From Bacteroidetes bacterium CG2_30_33_31 (GTDB taxonomy: Bacteria; Bacteroidota; Bacteroidia; Bacteroidales; UBA1556), in the NCBI GenBank assembly GCA_001872625.1, contig MNXP01000044.1, positions 1 to 61,470 on the forward strand: DNA of 61,470 nt, read 5' to 3'. The position numbers were made by a program, and so were the translations under genes. Under the pieces are notes generated by a model. That model saw nothing but the letters and a program-made list of their open reading frames with translations, made no database searches and was not told where the DNA came from. Below, piece after piece: positions 27,372 to 36,111 of this stretch. How positions within the stretch are numbered: the stretch's first letter is position 1; each line of letters opens with the position of its first letter.

Positions 27372-29939
27372 AACTTCCATAATCTTATCTCTCGATAATG
27401 GCTTACTCAAATAATCATCAAAACCTTCGTTAAAGGCTTTTTCTCTATCTTCCGAAAAAGTGTAGGCAGTTTGAGCCACAACGGGAATTTTTGGGTATTT
27501 GCTTTTGATAATTTTCATTGCCTCAAAGCCATTCATTATTGGCATTTTTATATCCATAAACACGAAGTCGTATGCCAATTTGCCAACCATTTCAACGGCT
27601 TCAGCACCATTATTTGCATGAGCTACCGAGGCATTAGTTTCTTCCAAAAACAATTTCAAAATCATGTAATTGAGAGGTTCATCTTCGGCAATTAAAATTG
27701 ATTTTCCCGTCAAATCCAGCACTTCTCTTTTTGTGTTGGGTTTGCTTATTACTGGCGCTGGTTTTTTATGGTTTATGTCGAAAGGAACTAAAAGCGTGAA
27801 CTTTGAGCCTTCGCCAAATTTTGATTCAACTTTTATTTCTGAATTAATTCGCTTAGCATAAGCTAAAGATATTGAAAGTCCTAAGCCAGTACCTTCAGTT
27901 TTGTCTAATGTTTCATCAAGTCTGACAAATCTATCAAAAATGCTTTCGAGTCTTTCCTGTTTCATTCCATAACCTGTATCGCTAACTTGAATCTCAATAA
28001 AATTTATATTTTCTAAAAGAGTAACCGTAATATTACCTTTGGGCGTATATTTTATTGCATTGCCTATTAGGTTCGAGAGAATCTGTTTGAGCTTTCCTTC
28101 ATCGCTCTCTATGAGAATGTTGTCAGAGATTAACTTATTTTCAAAAAACAATACTAAGCCTTTCTTAGAAGCTTCAAGCTTATAAAAATTGACAATTTCG
28201 TTAATCACACTCAAAATATCAAATTCCGAAATATCTAATTCAACTTGGTTGGCATCAATCTTAGAAATGCTGATAATGTCGTTAATCATATTCAGCAATC
28301 TGTTGCCACTTTTTGTTATAATATCAACATAAGATTGCCTTTCTTCATCATCAAGATCGCGCTCACCGAGAAGTTGGGAGAAACCCATTATCCCATTCAT
28401 GGGTGTTCGAACTTCATGCGAAAGGTTAGCAAGAAATGCCGATTTCAATCTATTGCTCTCTTCGGCTTTCTCTTTGGCAATCAAAAGGTCTTTACTAAGT
28501 AAAATATTTTCAGTTATATCATTTATTATCACCAGATTATCGTTGCCAATTTTTATCATAAAAAATTCACAACTTCTCTTTTCACCGTTTTTGATATCAA
28601 TCACCCACGAAGACTCAACAGTCAAGTTTTCAACGTTAATACTAACAATTGCCTTATCCCAATTCTCTCTTGTTTCTTGTCTATAATCATTATCAGGAAT
28701 TGTTTTTTTCCACCAATCATCAATGCTCGGAATATCTTCTAAAATAAATCCAATTTCATTACTCATAGCATCATTGATAAAAGTTACCTCATTCGAATCG
28801 TTATAAATAATTATTGGAAAAGGAATTTTTTTAACAATATTATTTAAATATTCTTTGCTTTTTTCCGACTCGTGAAATACTCTTTTCATCTCTGTAATAT
28901 CTCTGCCTATAACCATAAGAATTGTTTCATCTTGTAAGATACTTTTAGTAAGCGTAATATCCATCCAAAATTTGCTATTATCGGGTCTAATATGCAGCCA
29001 ATCAAATCTGTTAAAACCCTCTTTAATAGCTTTTTGGATCATTTCATCTGCTTTTTCTATGGAATTTCTTCCATCAGGTTGAGAGGCAGGTGAGAATTTT
29101 GAGGGATTTTGACCAATCATTTCTGAACAGCTTTTCAATCCAAAAATCTTTACCGCTGATTCATTACAATCGTAAAAAAGACCGTCCTTAATAATAAATA
29201 CTGCATCGCTATGCTTTTCGAAAAGGTTTCTATATTTTTCTTCGCTATTTTTTATTTCTTCTAAATATTTTGTTTGCTCAGTGATGTCATTTAAAGTAAT
29301 CTGAGTAGCTAAATCATTGTTGATTTCCAAGCTAATAGCCGATAATTCAGCAATTTTTATGTTGCCTTTTAAGGTGATGAACTTCTCTAAATAGGGCTTA
29401 TCTCTTACAACATTTTGATATACTTCCGAAATTCTAATTATTGATCTTTCTTTCTTGTCGGGATGGATAAAGTCAATTATATCAATGTTTTTAATATCAT
29501 CAAAACTTTCAGCTTCAAGAAAATCAAGTCCAGATTTATTAATCAAAATAATTTTTCCTTTTTGATGTATTGCCATGGGCATTATCGAATTGTTGAACAA
29601 GAATCGATAATTATCATCCTCTTCTTGAATTTTAATGAGGTTTTGCTGTGATATAATTTTTTTACCATATTTTCTTTGAGATATATAAAAGGCAGTAAAT
29701 AAAATTACAAGCACTAAGGCAACAAATATTATAGAATACATACTGCTATTCAATAATATATCAATTTTATTTATGGCATCAAACTCATGATTGCTTATTT
29801 GAGAAGAAGCAAAAGAAGCTGAGTTTTCTTTTTGAATATTGTACGCAATAATTAAATTATAGCTTGAGAAGCTAATTATGGTTATGCCCAAAAATAAGAG
29901 TGCATATAAACCTAATCTCGAAAGTTTCTTCAAAATCAT
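27351..29939 (-). CDS. Hybrid sensor histidine kinase with PAS domains and receiver
   Basis: This 862-residue signalling protein has two membrane helices at about 10-30 and 66-86 with only a short loop outside. Three PAS-type sensor regions follow at about 100-215, 230-355 and 365-480. The kinase core has H508 in the H-box (LSHEVRTPMNG), the N-box NLIGNAIKYTPKG and the G-box GTGLGLSISLAYAKR. A C-terminal receiver carries the phospho-acceptor D796 (FMDIKMPIMNG). The signal and output are unknown and no separate response regulator gene is adjacent. It is the last of three minus-strand genes after galE and rfbB, 67 bp from the latter. Its final codons overlap the convergent ligase gene. Confidence 0.93.
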   Translation of the reverse strand: MILKKLSRLGLYALLFLGITIISFSSYNLIIAYNIQKENSASFASSQISNHEFDAINKIDILLNSSMYSIIFVALVLVILFTAFYISQRKYGKKIISQQNLIKIQEEDDNYRFLFNNSIMPMAIHQKGKIILINKSGLDFLEAESFDDIKNIDIIDFIHPDKKERSIIRISEVYQNVVRDKPYLEKFITLKGNIKIAELSAISLEINNDLATQITLNDITEQTKYLEEIKNSEEKYRNLFEKHSDAVFIIKDGLFYDCNESAVKIFGLKSCSEMIGQNPSKFSPASQPDGRNSIEKADEMIQKAIKEGFNRFDWLHIRPDNSKFWMDITLTKSILQDETILMVIGRDITEMKRVFHESEKSKEYLNNIVKKIPFPIIIYNDSNEVTFINDAMSNEIGFILEDIPSIDDWWKKTIPDNDYRQETRENWDKAIVSINVENLTVESSWVIDIKNGEKRSCEFFMIKIGNDNLVIINDITENILLSKDLLIAKEKAEESNRLKSAFLANLSHEVRTPMNGIMGFSQLLGERDLDDEERQSYVDIITKSGNRLLNMINDIISISKIDANQVELDISEFDILSVINEIVNFYKLEASKKGLVLFFENKLISDNILIESDEGKLKQILSNLIGNAIKYTPKGNITVTLLENINFIEIQVSDTGYGMKQERLESIFDRFVRLDETLDKTEGTGLGLSISLAYAKRINSEIKVESKFGEGSKFTLLVPFDINHKKPAPVISKPNTKREVLDLTGKSILIAEDEPLNYMILKLFLEETNASVAHANNGAEAVEMVGKLAYDFVFMDIKMPIMNGFEAMKIIKSKYPKIPVVAQTAYTFSEDREKAFNEGFDDYLSKPLSRDKIMEVLRKFFV

Positions 29940-30006
29940 GTAGTTAGATTATAAAAATTAATACTCCTGGCGATCCAAATAAAGAATGCAAGGTATATAT
30001 TAATTT

Positions 30007-31062
30007 CTATCTACCGACATACATTTTATCATAATATTTTTGGTATTCACCAGAAGTTACATTTTCGAGCCAATCGATATTATCCAAATACCATTGTACA
30101 GTTTTTTCCAACCCTTCTTCAAATTGCAAAGAAGGTTTCCATCCTAATTCTTTTTGGAGTTTTGTTGAATCAATGGCATAGCGCAAATCGTGTCCAGCTC
30201 TGTCGGTAACATAAGAAATCAGTTTTTCTGATTCACCTTCACTGCGGTGGAGTTTTTTATCCATTATTTTGCAAAGAAGTTTTATCAAACTTAAATTTGT
30301 CCATTCATTATGTCCTCCAATATTATATGTTTCGCCATCAGCTCCATTATGGAAAATCACATCGATAGCTCTTGCGTGATCTTCTACCCAAAGCCAGTCG
30401 CGAATATTTAGACCTTTTCCATAAACTGGCAATGGTCTATTAGATTTTATATTGTTGATAAACAGAGGAATAAGTTTCTCAGGAAATTGATGTGAGCCAT
30501 AATTATTTGAGCAATTTGAAACCACCACTGGAAGTCCATAAGTATTGTTGTAAGCTCTTACCAAATGGTCGGATGAAGCTTTTGAGGCTGAATATGGGCT
30601 TTTTGGTGCATAAGAAGTTGTCTCAAAAAAGAATCCTTCCTCGCCAAGAGAGCCATAAACCTCATCGGTTGAAACGTGATAAAATCTTTTCCCAGCAAAA
30701 TTGCTTTTCCATAAGTCTTTGGCAGCATTCAATAGATTTGCTGTTCCAACGATATTTGTATAAATAAAATCATTGGGAAATTCTATCGACCTATCAACAT
30801 GGGATTCAGCGGCCAAATGTATTACTGCATCGAAATTGTATTTTTTAAAAAGTTTGTAAATATATTCAGCATCAACAATATCGCCTTTTTCAAAGGTGTA
30901 ATTTTCTTTTTTTTCTACATCAACCAAATTGGCAAGATTTCCAGCGTAAGTAAGCTTATCGAGATTAATGATATTATATTCGGGGTATTTATTTACAAAT
31001 AAACGAACCAAATGTGAGCCAATAAATCCAGCGCCGCCAGTAACTAAAATTGTTCTTTTCAT
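30007..31062 (-). CDS. rfbB: dTDP-glucose 4,6-dehydratase
   Basis: It converts dTDP-glucose to dTDP-4-keto-6-deoxyglucose, an early step to rhamnose and other deoxysugars for surface polysaccharides. The 351 residues show the NAD-binding TGGAGFIGSHLVR, the catalytic STDEVYG (the T-D-E triad) and the Y-x3-K pair in YSASKASSD. The later motif NCSNNYGSHQFPEKLIP is specific to RmlB. The rest of the dTDP-rhamnose pathway (rmlA, C, D) is not in the window. It is transcribed behind galE with a 29-bp gap. Confidence 0.95.
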   Translation of the reverse strand: MKRTILVTGGAGFIGSHLVRLFVNKYPEYNIINLDKLTYAGNLANLVDVEKKENYTFEKGDIVDAEYIYKLFKKYNFDAVIHLAAESHVDRSIEFPNDFIYTNIVGTANLLNAAKDLWKSNFAGKRFYHVSTDEVYGSLGEEGFFFETTSYAPKSPYSASKASSDHLVRAYNNTYGLPVVVSNCSNNYGSHQFPEKLIPLFINNIKSNRPLPVYGKGLNIRDWLWVEDHARAIDVIFHNGADGETYNIGGHNEWTNLSLIKLLCKIMDKKLHRSEGESEKLISYVTDRAGHDLRYAIDSTKLQKELGWKPSLQFEEGLEKTVQWYLDNIDWLENVTSGEYQKYYDKMYVGR

Positions 31063-31091
31063 CTTTATAAAATATTAAGTAAAAAAATATG

Positions 31092-32114
31092 TTATTTAAT
31101 CTTTTTTGCCAAAGCCTTTTCCCAATTCCAAGCAGATAAAGTCATCTCATCTAAAGATTTGATGGCTTTCCATCCAAGCTCATCGTTGGCAAATTTCGTA
31201 TCGGCATAAACTTGCTCAACATCACCAGCACGCCTTCCAACAATTTTATAATTCAGCTTTGCTTTGCATGTTTTTTCAAAACTATTGATAACTTCCAAAA
31301 CTGAGAATCCGTTGCCAGTGCCCAGGTTAAAAATTTCGAAATCCTTTTTGCTTTTTTTATGTAGCATTCTTTCTACAGCTATAACATGGGCTTTTGCTAA
31401 ATCTACTACATGAATGTAATCGCGTATTGCTGTGCCATCGGGAGTATTATAGTCATTGCCAAACACAGAAAGTTGAGCCCTGATTCCAATGGCTGTTTGA
31501 GTGATAAATGGCATCAAATTGTTAGGAACTCCCAGAGGCAGTTCACCAATCAAAGCCGATTCATGAGCACCGATAGGATTAAAATACCTTAAAGCAATGG
31601 CTTTTATGCCTCCGTTTAGAATGGTGTCAGAAATAATTTCTTCTGATATCTGCTTTGTATTTCCATAAGGCGACATGGCTTTTTGAATAGGAGCTTGCTC
31701 ATTCACCGGCAACTCATCGGGCTGTCCATACACAGTGCATGATGAGGAGAAAACAAGATTGGGAACTCCAAATTCTTTCATAGCTTCTAAAATATTCATT
31801 AGCGAAATAAGATTATTTCTGTAATATTTTAGTGGATTTGCCACCGATTCGCCTACAGCCTTAAATGCTGCAAAATGAATTATCCCTTGTATATCTGTAT
31901 GATTTTTAAAGAATTCAAAAGTTTTTGCTCTGTCGTCAAGATTAAAAATTTCGCACTCTGGCTTTATGCCGCTTATCTGATGAATCTGGTTTAACACTTC
32001 AATTTTTGAATTCGATAGATTATCTACAATAACCACCTCATGACCAGATTTTTGCAACTCAACAACTGTATGTGAGCCTATGTATCCAACACCTCCTGTA
32101 ACTAAAATCTTCAT
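31092..32114 (-). CDS. galE: UDP-glucose 4-epimerase
   Basis: It interconverts UDP-glucose and UDP-galactose. The 340-residue protein has the NAD motif TGGVGYIGSHTV, the catalytic serine region SSSCTVYG, the Y-x3-K pair in SPYGNTKQ, and the GalE-specific IALRYFNPIGAH and GTAIRDYIHV segments. The length is typical. It leads the galE-rfbB pair and has a well-placed promoter (TTTG near 32192-32195, then TACTTTTG at 32163-32170 with a 21-bp spacer). Confidence 0.96.
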   Translation of the reverse strand: MKILVTGGVGYIGSHTVVELQKSGHEVVIVDNLSNSKIEVLNQIHQISGIKPECEIFNLDDRAKTFEFFKNHTDIQGIIHFAAFKAVGESVANPLKYYRNNLISLMNILEAMKEFGVPNLVFSSSCTVYGQPDELPVNEQAPIQKAMSPYGNTKQISEEIISDTILNGGIKAIALRYFNPIGAHESALIGELPLGVPNNLMPFITQTAIGIRAQLSVFGNDYNTPDGTAIRDYIHVVDLAKAHVIAVERMLHKKSKKDFEIFNLGTGNGFSVLEVINSFEKTCKAKLNYKIVGRRAGDVEQVYADTKFANDELGWKAIKSLDEMTLSAWNWEKALAKKIK

Positions 32115-32162
32115 ATTTATTTTATTTAATTCTTAAATTATTTATTCCTGATTTTGAACTTT

Positions 32163-32170
32163 CAAAAGTA
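32163..32170 (-). promoter_or_regulatory. Bacteroidota promoter (TTTG ... TACTTTTG) for galE
   Basis: On the minus strand, a TTTG at 32195-32192 precedes TACTTTTG by 21 bp, the expected -33/-7 layout. The start codon is 48 bp downstream. Confidence 0.55.
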
Positions 32171-32339
32171 CATAGATAATAATGTAGCAAGCAAATTTAT
32201 TTTTATGCATGAAAATTTTATACAAACTTTAATATTTATTTCACACTTTAATCTCATTGAAAATATTATAAAAAACCCAATAATAATTGTCAGTAAATGA
32301 AGTAGATTTTCTACTTTTACCCCACTAAAATATAAGCTT

Positions 32340-33434
32340 ATGAAACTTTATTCTTTGATTAATGCCATTGAGAAACTTGCTCCAGCAAATTACCAAGAAT
32401 CTTATGATAATGCTGGATTAATTATTGGCAATGCTAATGATGAAATATCAAAAGCCCTTATTGCAGTGGATGTTACAGAAGAAGTTTTAGATGAAGCTAT
32501 ACTTACCAAAAGCGATTTAATTATATCTCATCATCCAATAATTTTTGGCGGATTGAAAAAACTCAACGGCAAAAATAATGTAGAGCGCATAGTGATAAAA
32601 GCTATCAAAAATAATATAGCAATTTATGCTGCTCATACCAATTTGGATAATGTTCTTCGGGGTACTAATATGGTTTTATCAAAAAAACTCGGAATTAAAA
32701 ATTTGAAAGTATTGCTGCCAACAGAACATAAATTATTGAAGCTTGTAGTTTTTTGTCCAACGGCACAGGCCAATAAATTACGTGAGGCAATTTTTGAAGC
32801 AGGTGCTGGAGAAATTGGCAATTACGACCATTGCAGTTTCTCCGCTGATGGCATTGGAAGTTTTCGCGCTGGCAAAGAAGCAAAACCATTTGTTGGCGAA
32901 GTTGGACAAAACCATAATGAAAAAGAAGTTAGAATTGAAACAATTTTTCCTGAAAATTTGAAAGAGAATGTTATCGCCGCCATGCTGAAAGAACATCCTT
33001 ATGAAGAAGTAGCTTATGATATTTATTTGCTTGAAAACAATTCTAACACAATTGGCGCAGGCATAATTGGTAATTTGGAAATAGAAGTTGATGCAATGGA
33101 TTTCTTATTAAAGCTAAAAAAAATTACTGATTGCCACTGCATAAAGCACACAAAAATTGTGAAACAAAAAATTCAAAAAGTAGCTATTTGTGGAGGTAGT
33201 GGAGCTTTTTTGATAAAAACTGCAATACGAGCAAAAGCCGATATTTACATCACTGGTGATATAAAATACCACGATTTCTTCGATGCAGAAGATAAATTGA
33301 TTGTGGCCGACATTGGACACTATGAAAGTGAGGTCTTTACCAAAGAAATTTTATATGACTTAATTAAAGAAAATTTTCCTACATTTGCAGTCCGAAAATC
33401 GGGAGTATGTACTAACCCGGTAAATTATTTATAA
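32340..33434 (+). CDS. Nif3-like dinuclear metal center protein
   Basis: This 364-residue member of the NIF3/YbgI family forms a hexameric toroid with a two-metal site. Metal ligands are visible in IISHHPIIF and AIYAAHTNLDN, and in the later DIGHYESE motif. A central insert of about 130 residues (from VVFCPTAQANKLREAIFEAGAGEIGNY in outline) is the PII-like domain seen in longer family members. The cellular role is not settled; annotation as GTP cyclohydrolase I type 2 should not be taken literally. It is coupled to the zinc-ribbon coiled-coil gene 17 bp downstream, a pairing that is common in Bacteroidota. Confidence 0.9.
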   Translation: MKLYSLINAIEKLAPANYQESYDNAGLIIGNANDEISKALIAVDVTEEVLDEAILTKSDLIISHHPIIFGGLKKLNGKNNVERIVIKAIKNNIAIYAAHTNLDNVLRGTNMVLSKKLGIKNLKVLLPTEHKLLKLVVFCPTAQANKLREAIFEAGAGEIGNYDHCSFSADGIGSFRAGKEAKPFVGEVGQNHNEKEVRIETIFPENLKENVIAAMLKEHPYEEVAYDIYLLENNSNTIGAGIIGNLEIEVDAMDFLLKLKKITDCHCIKHTKIVKQKIQKVAICGGSGAFLIKTAIRAKADIYITGDIKYHDFFDAEDKLIVADIGHYESEVFTKEILYDLIKENFPTFAVRKSGVCTNPVNYL

Positions 33435-33451
33435 TCAATAATTTAAATACT

Positions 33452-34234
33452 ATGGCTAAAGCAAAAGCTGAAGAGGTTTCTATAAAGAAAGAAATAGCAG
33501 TGGATGAAAAATTGTTGGCTTTAACTCGCCTTCAACTTATAGATTCTAAAATTGATAAGCTCAGAAATGTTAGAGGCGAATTGCCTTTGGAAGTTGAAGA
33601 TTTGAAAGATGAATTGTTGGGCCTTCAAACTCGTATCGATAACCTTATTACTGAGGTTGGAGAACTCGAAAAACAAATTGAAGATAAAAAAGCTACTATC
33701 ATTAATAGTCGCGAGTCAACAAAAAAATATGAGGAACAACGCAATAATGTTAGAAATAACCGCGAATATGATTCCTTGACAAAAGAAATTGAATACCAAG
33801 AACTTGAGGTTGAACTCTCTGAAAAAAGAATTAAGGAATATACTTATAAACTGGAAGTCAAAAAAGAAGCTATTGAACAATCGAAAGTAAAATTTGAAGA
33901 AAGACAAGAAGACCTTGTAAGCAAAAAAGGTGAACTTGAAGAATTGGTTACTGAAACAGAAACCGATGAGAAAATACTTTCCAAAAAATCAACAGAAAAT
34001 CAAAACCTTATTGAGCCACGACTTTTGAATGCTTACCAAAGAATTCGCAAAAATGCTCTCAATGGTTTAGCAGTTGTTGCCATCGAACGTGATGCTTGCG
34101 GAGGATGCTTCAACAATATTCCTCCTCAAAGGCAGCTGGATATTCGTATGCACCAAAAAATTATTGTTTGCGAATATTGCGGTCGTATTTTGGTTGACCA
34201 ATCTATTTTAGATATGGCCAATGAAAATCTTTAG
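33452..34234 (+). CDS. Coiled-coil protein with C-terminal C4 zinc ribbon (CT398-like)
   Basis: The 260-residue protein is a long charged coiled coil (about 35-195). It ends in a zinc ribbon with two cysteine pairs: C-G-G-C in DACGGCFN and C-x2-C in VCEYCGR. This layout matches the DUF164/CT398 family, whose function is uncertain; RNA- or secretion-related roles have been suggested for members. It lies in the same transcript as the Nif3-like gene, and the link between the two is inferred from that conserved neighbourhood. Confidence 0.88.
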   Translation: MAKAKAEEVSIKKEIAVDEKLLALTRLQLIDSKIDKLRNVRGELPLEVEDLKDELLGLQTRIDNLITEVGELEKQIEDKKATIINSRESTKKYEEQRNNVRNNREYDSLTKEIEYQELEVELSEKRIKEYTYKLEVKKEAIEQSKVKFEERQEDLVSKKGELEELVTETETDEKILSKKSTENQNLIEPRLLNAYQRIRKNALNGLAVVAIERDACGGCFNNIPPQRQLDIRMHQKIIVCEYCGRILVDQSILDMANENL

Positions 34235-34297
34235 ATAATTGCCTAAAGATGGGTTCTAAAAATTCATTTTTTTAACCTTTTACAATTGTACCAACTC

Positions 34298-34633
34298 TTA
34301 TCCAACAATATCAAGCTTGGAAAAATAACAAACTTCAAAACTTTTTAGCAAATGTAAATGGTTGGAGGAATACTGTTTATTACCATTTCTATTTTCCAAA
34401 ACATACATATACGGTGATGTACTTAAATATTTATCAGATAAAGCATCCACACTTAACCACACAGAACTCTCTGAATCCTCTCCTGCGTCGGGGTAGGCTC
34501 CATACCTTGCACCAATTACGATAGCTATCGGGAACGAGTATCCGGTCTCCGAGTCTTTCTCCTTTGCGGAGAAAGTGTAGCGCGTCTCCCAGAAGGTGGA
34601 GGTTTTGTCGGTATGGGTTGTAGGTTTATGCAT
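34298..34633 (-). pseudogene. Fragment of an RHS repeat-associated core protein
   Basis: The readable 111 residues contain RYTFSAKEKDSETGYS, GARY and VWLSVDALSDKY, then STSPYMY. These are the consecutive blocks of the RHS core region that normally precede a variable toxin tail. The repeats that should come before are missing. Two short insertions break the block: FPIAIVI where YF is expected, caused by a GATAGCTATC palindrome near 34525-34540, and a PDAGEDSE stretch after GARY. The start lies within the end region of the neighbouring RhuM gene. I read it as a decayed remnant with no likely function. Confidence 0.8.
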
Positions 34634-34660
34634 TGAGTTTGGATAATAATTCTGTAGCGT

Positions 34661-35464
34661 TCATTTCCATTTTGGAAAAGGCAAAGAGTTTTTTCCTAAG
34701 TCTTTTAACGAAGCTCCTATATGATAAACTTGTTCATTATCAACTATTAAGAAGCGATCGTGAGCTTTTGTGAATAGTTTGATTTCGATTTTTGGGTATT
34801 GCTGATTGTGCTTTTTAAGGTCGAGTTGCAATTGCGCTGAAATTTCTTTGGTGAAAATATTAGCAGCAACATTTAAATGCCTTTTGGCAAGCATAAGCAG
34901 TACCGATTCGTCGATGTAATTGTCGATTAGAATTATAGATTTCTTAGCCTTTTTAATGAGTTGGGTGGCAAAAACATAAGCATCGAAAATTTGTCCATCG
35001 TAGAAAATGCCTTCCTTGGCGGGGAGACTTGTATTAACCTTTATGTCGATTTCGTTGAGCTTTTGTTTGATGTTTTGCATATCATTTTCGAGATGTTCAA
35101 AACGCTGATTAATGGCATAACCTTTTAAAAGATAGTTTTTTAAAACTTTATTTGCCCATATTCGGAATTGGATTCCCCTGTTTGATTTAACCCTATAACC
35201 AACGGATGTAATTACCTCAATGCTATAATGTTCAACTTGGTATACTTTCCCATCAGTTGCAGTTGTCGCAAATTTTGCGACAACTGCAATATTTTGCAAC
35301 TCTTCTTTGAGCGCATTTAAAATATGCTTTCCAATTGTTTTAAAATCTCTATCGAATAACGTAGCAATTTGATGCCTATTCAACCAAACCGTTTCATCCT
35401 CCACCCGCACCTCTATTTGGGTTGTTAGCTCTTCTGATTGATATATGATGATTTCGTTTTTCAT
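34661..35464 (-). CDS. RhuM-family protein with PLD-like C-terminus, frameshifted near the end
   Basis: The 267 residues have an N-terminal RhuM/Fic-associated DNA-binding-like domain (VWLNRHQIATLFDRDFKTIG, RVKSNRGIQFRIWANKVL) and a coiled linker. A C-terminal phospholipase-D-like region follows (AKKSIILIDNYIDESVL, AHDRFLIVD). The family is common on islands and was first noted as virulence-associated; the molecular role is unknown. The present reading frame ends GKNSLPFPKWK. With one more A in the A6 run at 34689-34694 it would read GKKLFAFSKMEMNATELLSK and stop at 34626, which looks like the native end. This is either a sequencing error or a real frameshift that removes about a dozen residues. 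No mobile-element genes accompany it apart from the RHS remnant. Confidence 0.8.
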   Translation of the reverse strand: MKNEIIIYQSEELTTQIEVRVEDETVWLNRHQIATLFDRDFKTIGKHILNALKEELQNIAVVAKFATTATDGKVYQVEHYSIEVITSVGYRVKSNRGIQFRIWANKVLKNYLLKGYAINQRFEHLENDMQNIKQKLNEIDIKVNTSLPAKEGIFYDGQIFDAYVFATQLIKKAKKSIILIDNYIDESVLLMLAKRHLNVAANIFTKEISAQLQLDLKKHNQQYPKIEIKLFTKAHDRFLIVDNEQVYHIGASLKDLGKNSLPFPKWK

Positions 35465-35532
35465 TTATGAACTTGTTATTGCAAAAATAGGAAGTAATAA
35501 AAGATTCCTAACAATAATATGTTGCGATGCTG

Positions 35533-35573
35533 GAAAAGCATTAAAGCCCCTTTATCGAGGCTTTTGCTTTTTA
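35533..35573. terminator. Terminator-like hairpin upstream of the RhuM gene
   Basis: AAAGCC/GGCTTT plus flanking GC and AAAA/TTTT pairs, with T5 on the plus strand. No plus-strand gene ends here. On the minus strand it could serve the hypothetical gene at 35643. Confidence 0.5.
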
Positions 35574-35615
35574 TGTGTTTGATATTATGCTGTTTATAGC
35601 AACACGGACGACACT

Positions 35616-35635
35616 CCGCGATAGCGGGCTTTTTG
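35616..35635 (+). terminator. Small terminator-like hairpin
   Basis: CCGC-GATA-GCGG followed by GCTTTTTG on the plus strand; no plus-strand gene upstream. Confidence 0.4.
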
Positions 35636-35642
35636 TGTTTCA

Positions 35643-35969
35643 TTACCATTTGCTTACTATTATTTTTTTGGGAATAACTAACTCCGGCATATCTTTTACA
35701 TTTAATGCTCTGCCAATAATGAGTAATATCTCATATTCTTCTACAGTAGTTGGTGGTACAGCTTTGTGTTTTTGAGCTCTTGCGCCAAAAAGTGTAGGCA
35801 GAAGAGTTAATCTTGTCTCAATATTAGGATTGATAACTTTGATACTAACTTTAGTGGTGTTTGAATCAAATGAATCTAAATGAATATGAAATTTGTCGAC
35901 ATCATAGATAAATGGCTTTCCATTTTTTTGAAAATATACTTTTGATTTACAAACAAAGTTAAAACTCAT
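35643..35969 (-). CDS. Hypothetical protein, 108 residues
   Basis: I do not recognise this protein. From ATG 35969 it reads MSFNFVCKSKVYFQKNGK and continues with beta-rich, moderately charged sequence, then a basic end (VIPKKIIVSKW). No signal peptide, membrane helix or cysteine motif is seen. A longer frame from 36029 exists, but the extra 20 residues look non-coding. The composition looks like a real protein, but it sits in a patch with remnant genes and unassigned hairpins, so it may also be a leftover. Confidence 0.5.
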   Translation of the reverse strand: MSFNFVCKSKVYFQKNGKPFIYDVDKFHIHLDSFDSNTTKVSIKVINPNIETRLTLLPTLFGARAQKHKAVPPTTVEEYEILLIIGRALNVKDMPELVIPKKIIVSKW

Positions 35970-36018
35970 TAGTTCAAAATTATTTAAATTACAAGACACT
36001 CCTAAATATAATTTTATG

Positions 36019-36050
36019 AAAGCCAGCAAAAATTTATTCTGCTGGCTTTT
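36019..36050 (+). terminator. Terminator-like hairpin between divergent genes
   Basis: AAAGCCAGCA pairs with TGCTGGCTTT (10 bp) and is followed by TTATCATTTT on the plus strand. It lies between two divergent starts, an unusual place for a terminator. Confidence 0.55.
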
Positions 36051-36098
36051 ATCATTTTAATAAGCATCTAAATTTTAATCCGATTTCAATATTTTGTA

Positions 36099-36106
36099 TA
36101 AATTTG
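36099..36106 (+). promoter_or_regulatory. -7 element (TAAATTTG) ending 5 bp before an ATG
   Basis: If this is the promoter of the TPR gene, its transcript would begin at or next to the ATG, that is, leaderless. Confidence 0.3.
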
Positions 36107-36111
36107 CTGAT

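Noticed and set aside
35575..35775. Plus-strand 66-codon frame opposite the hypothetical gene
   Set aside because: It runs through two hairpins and has no coding character.
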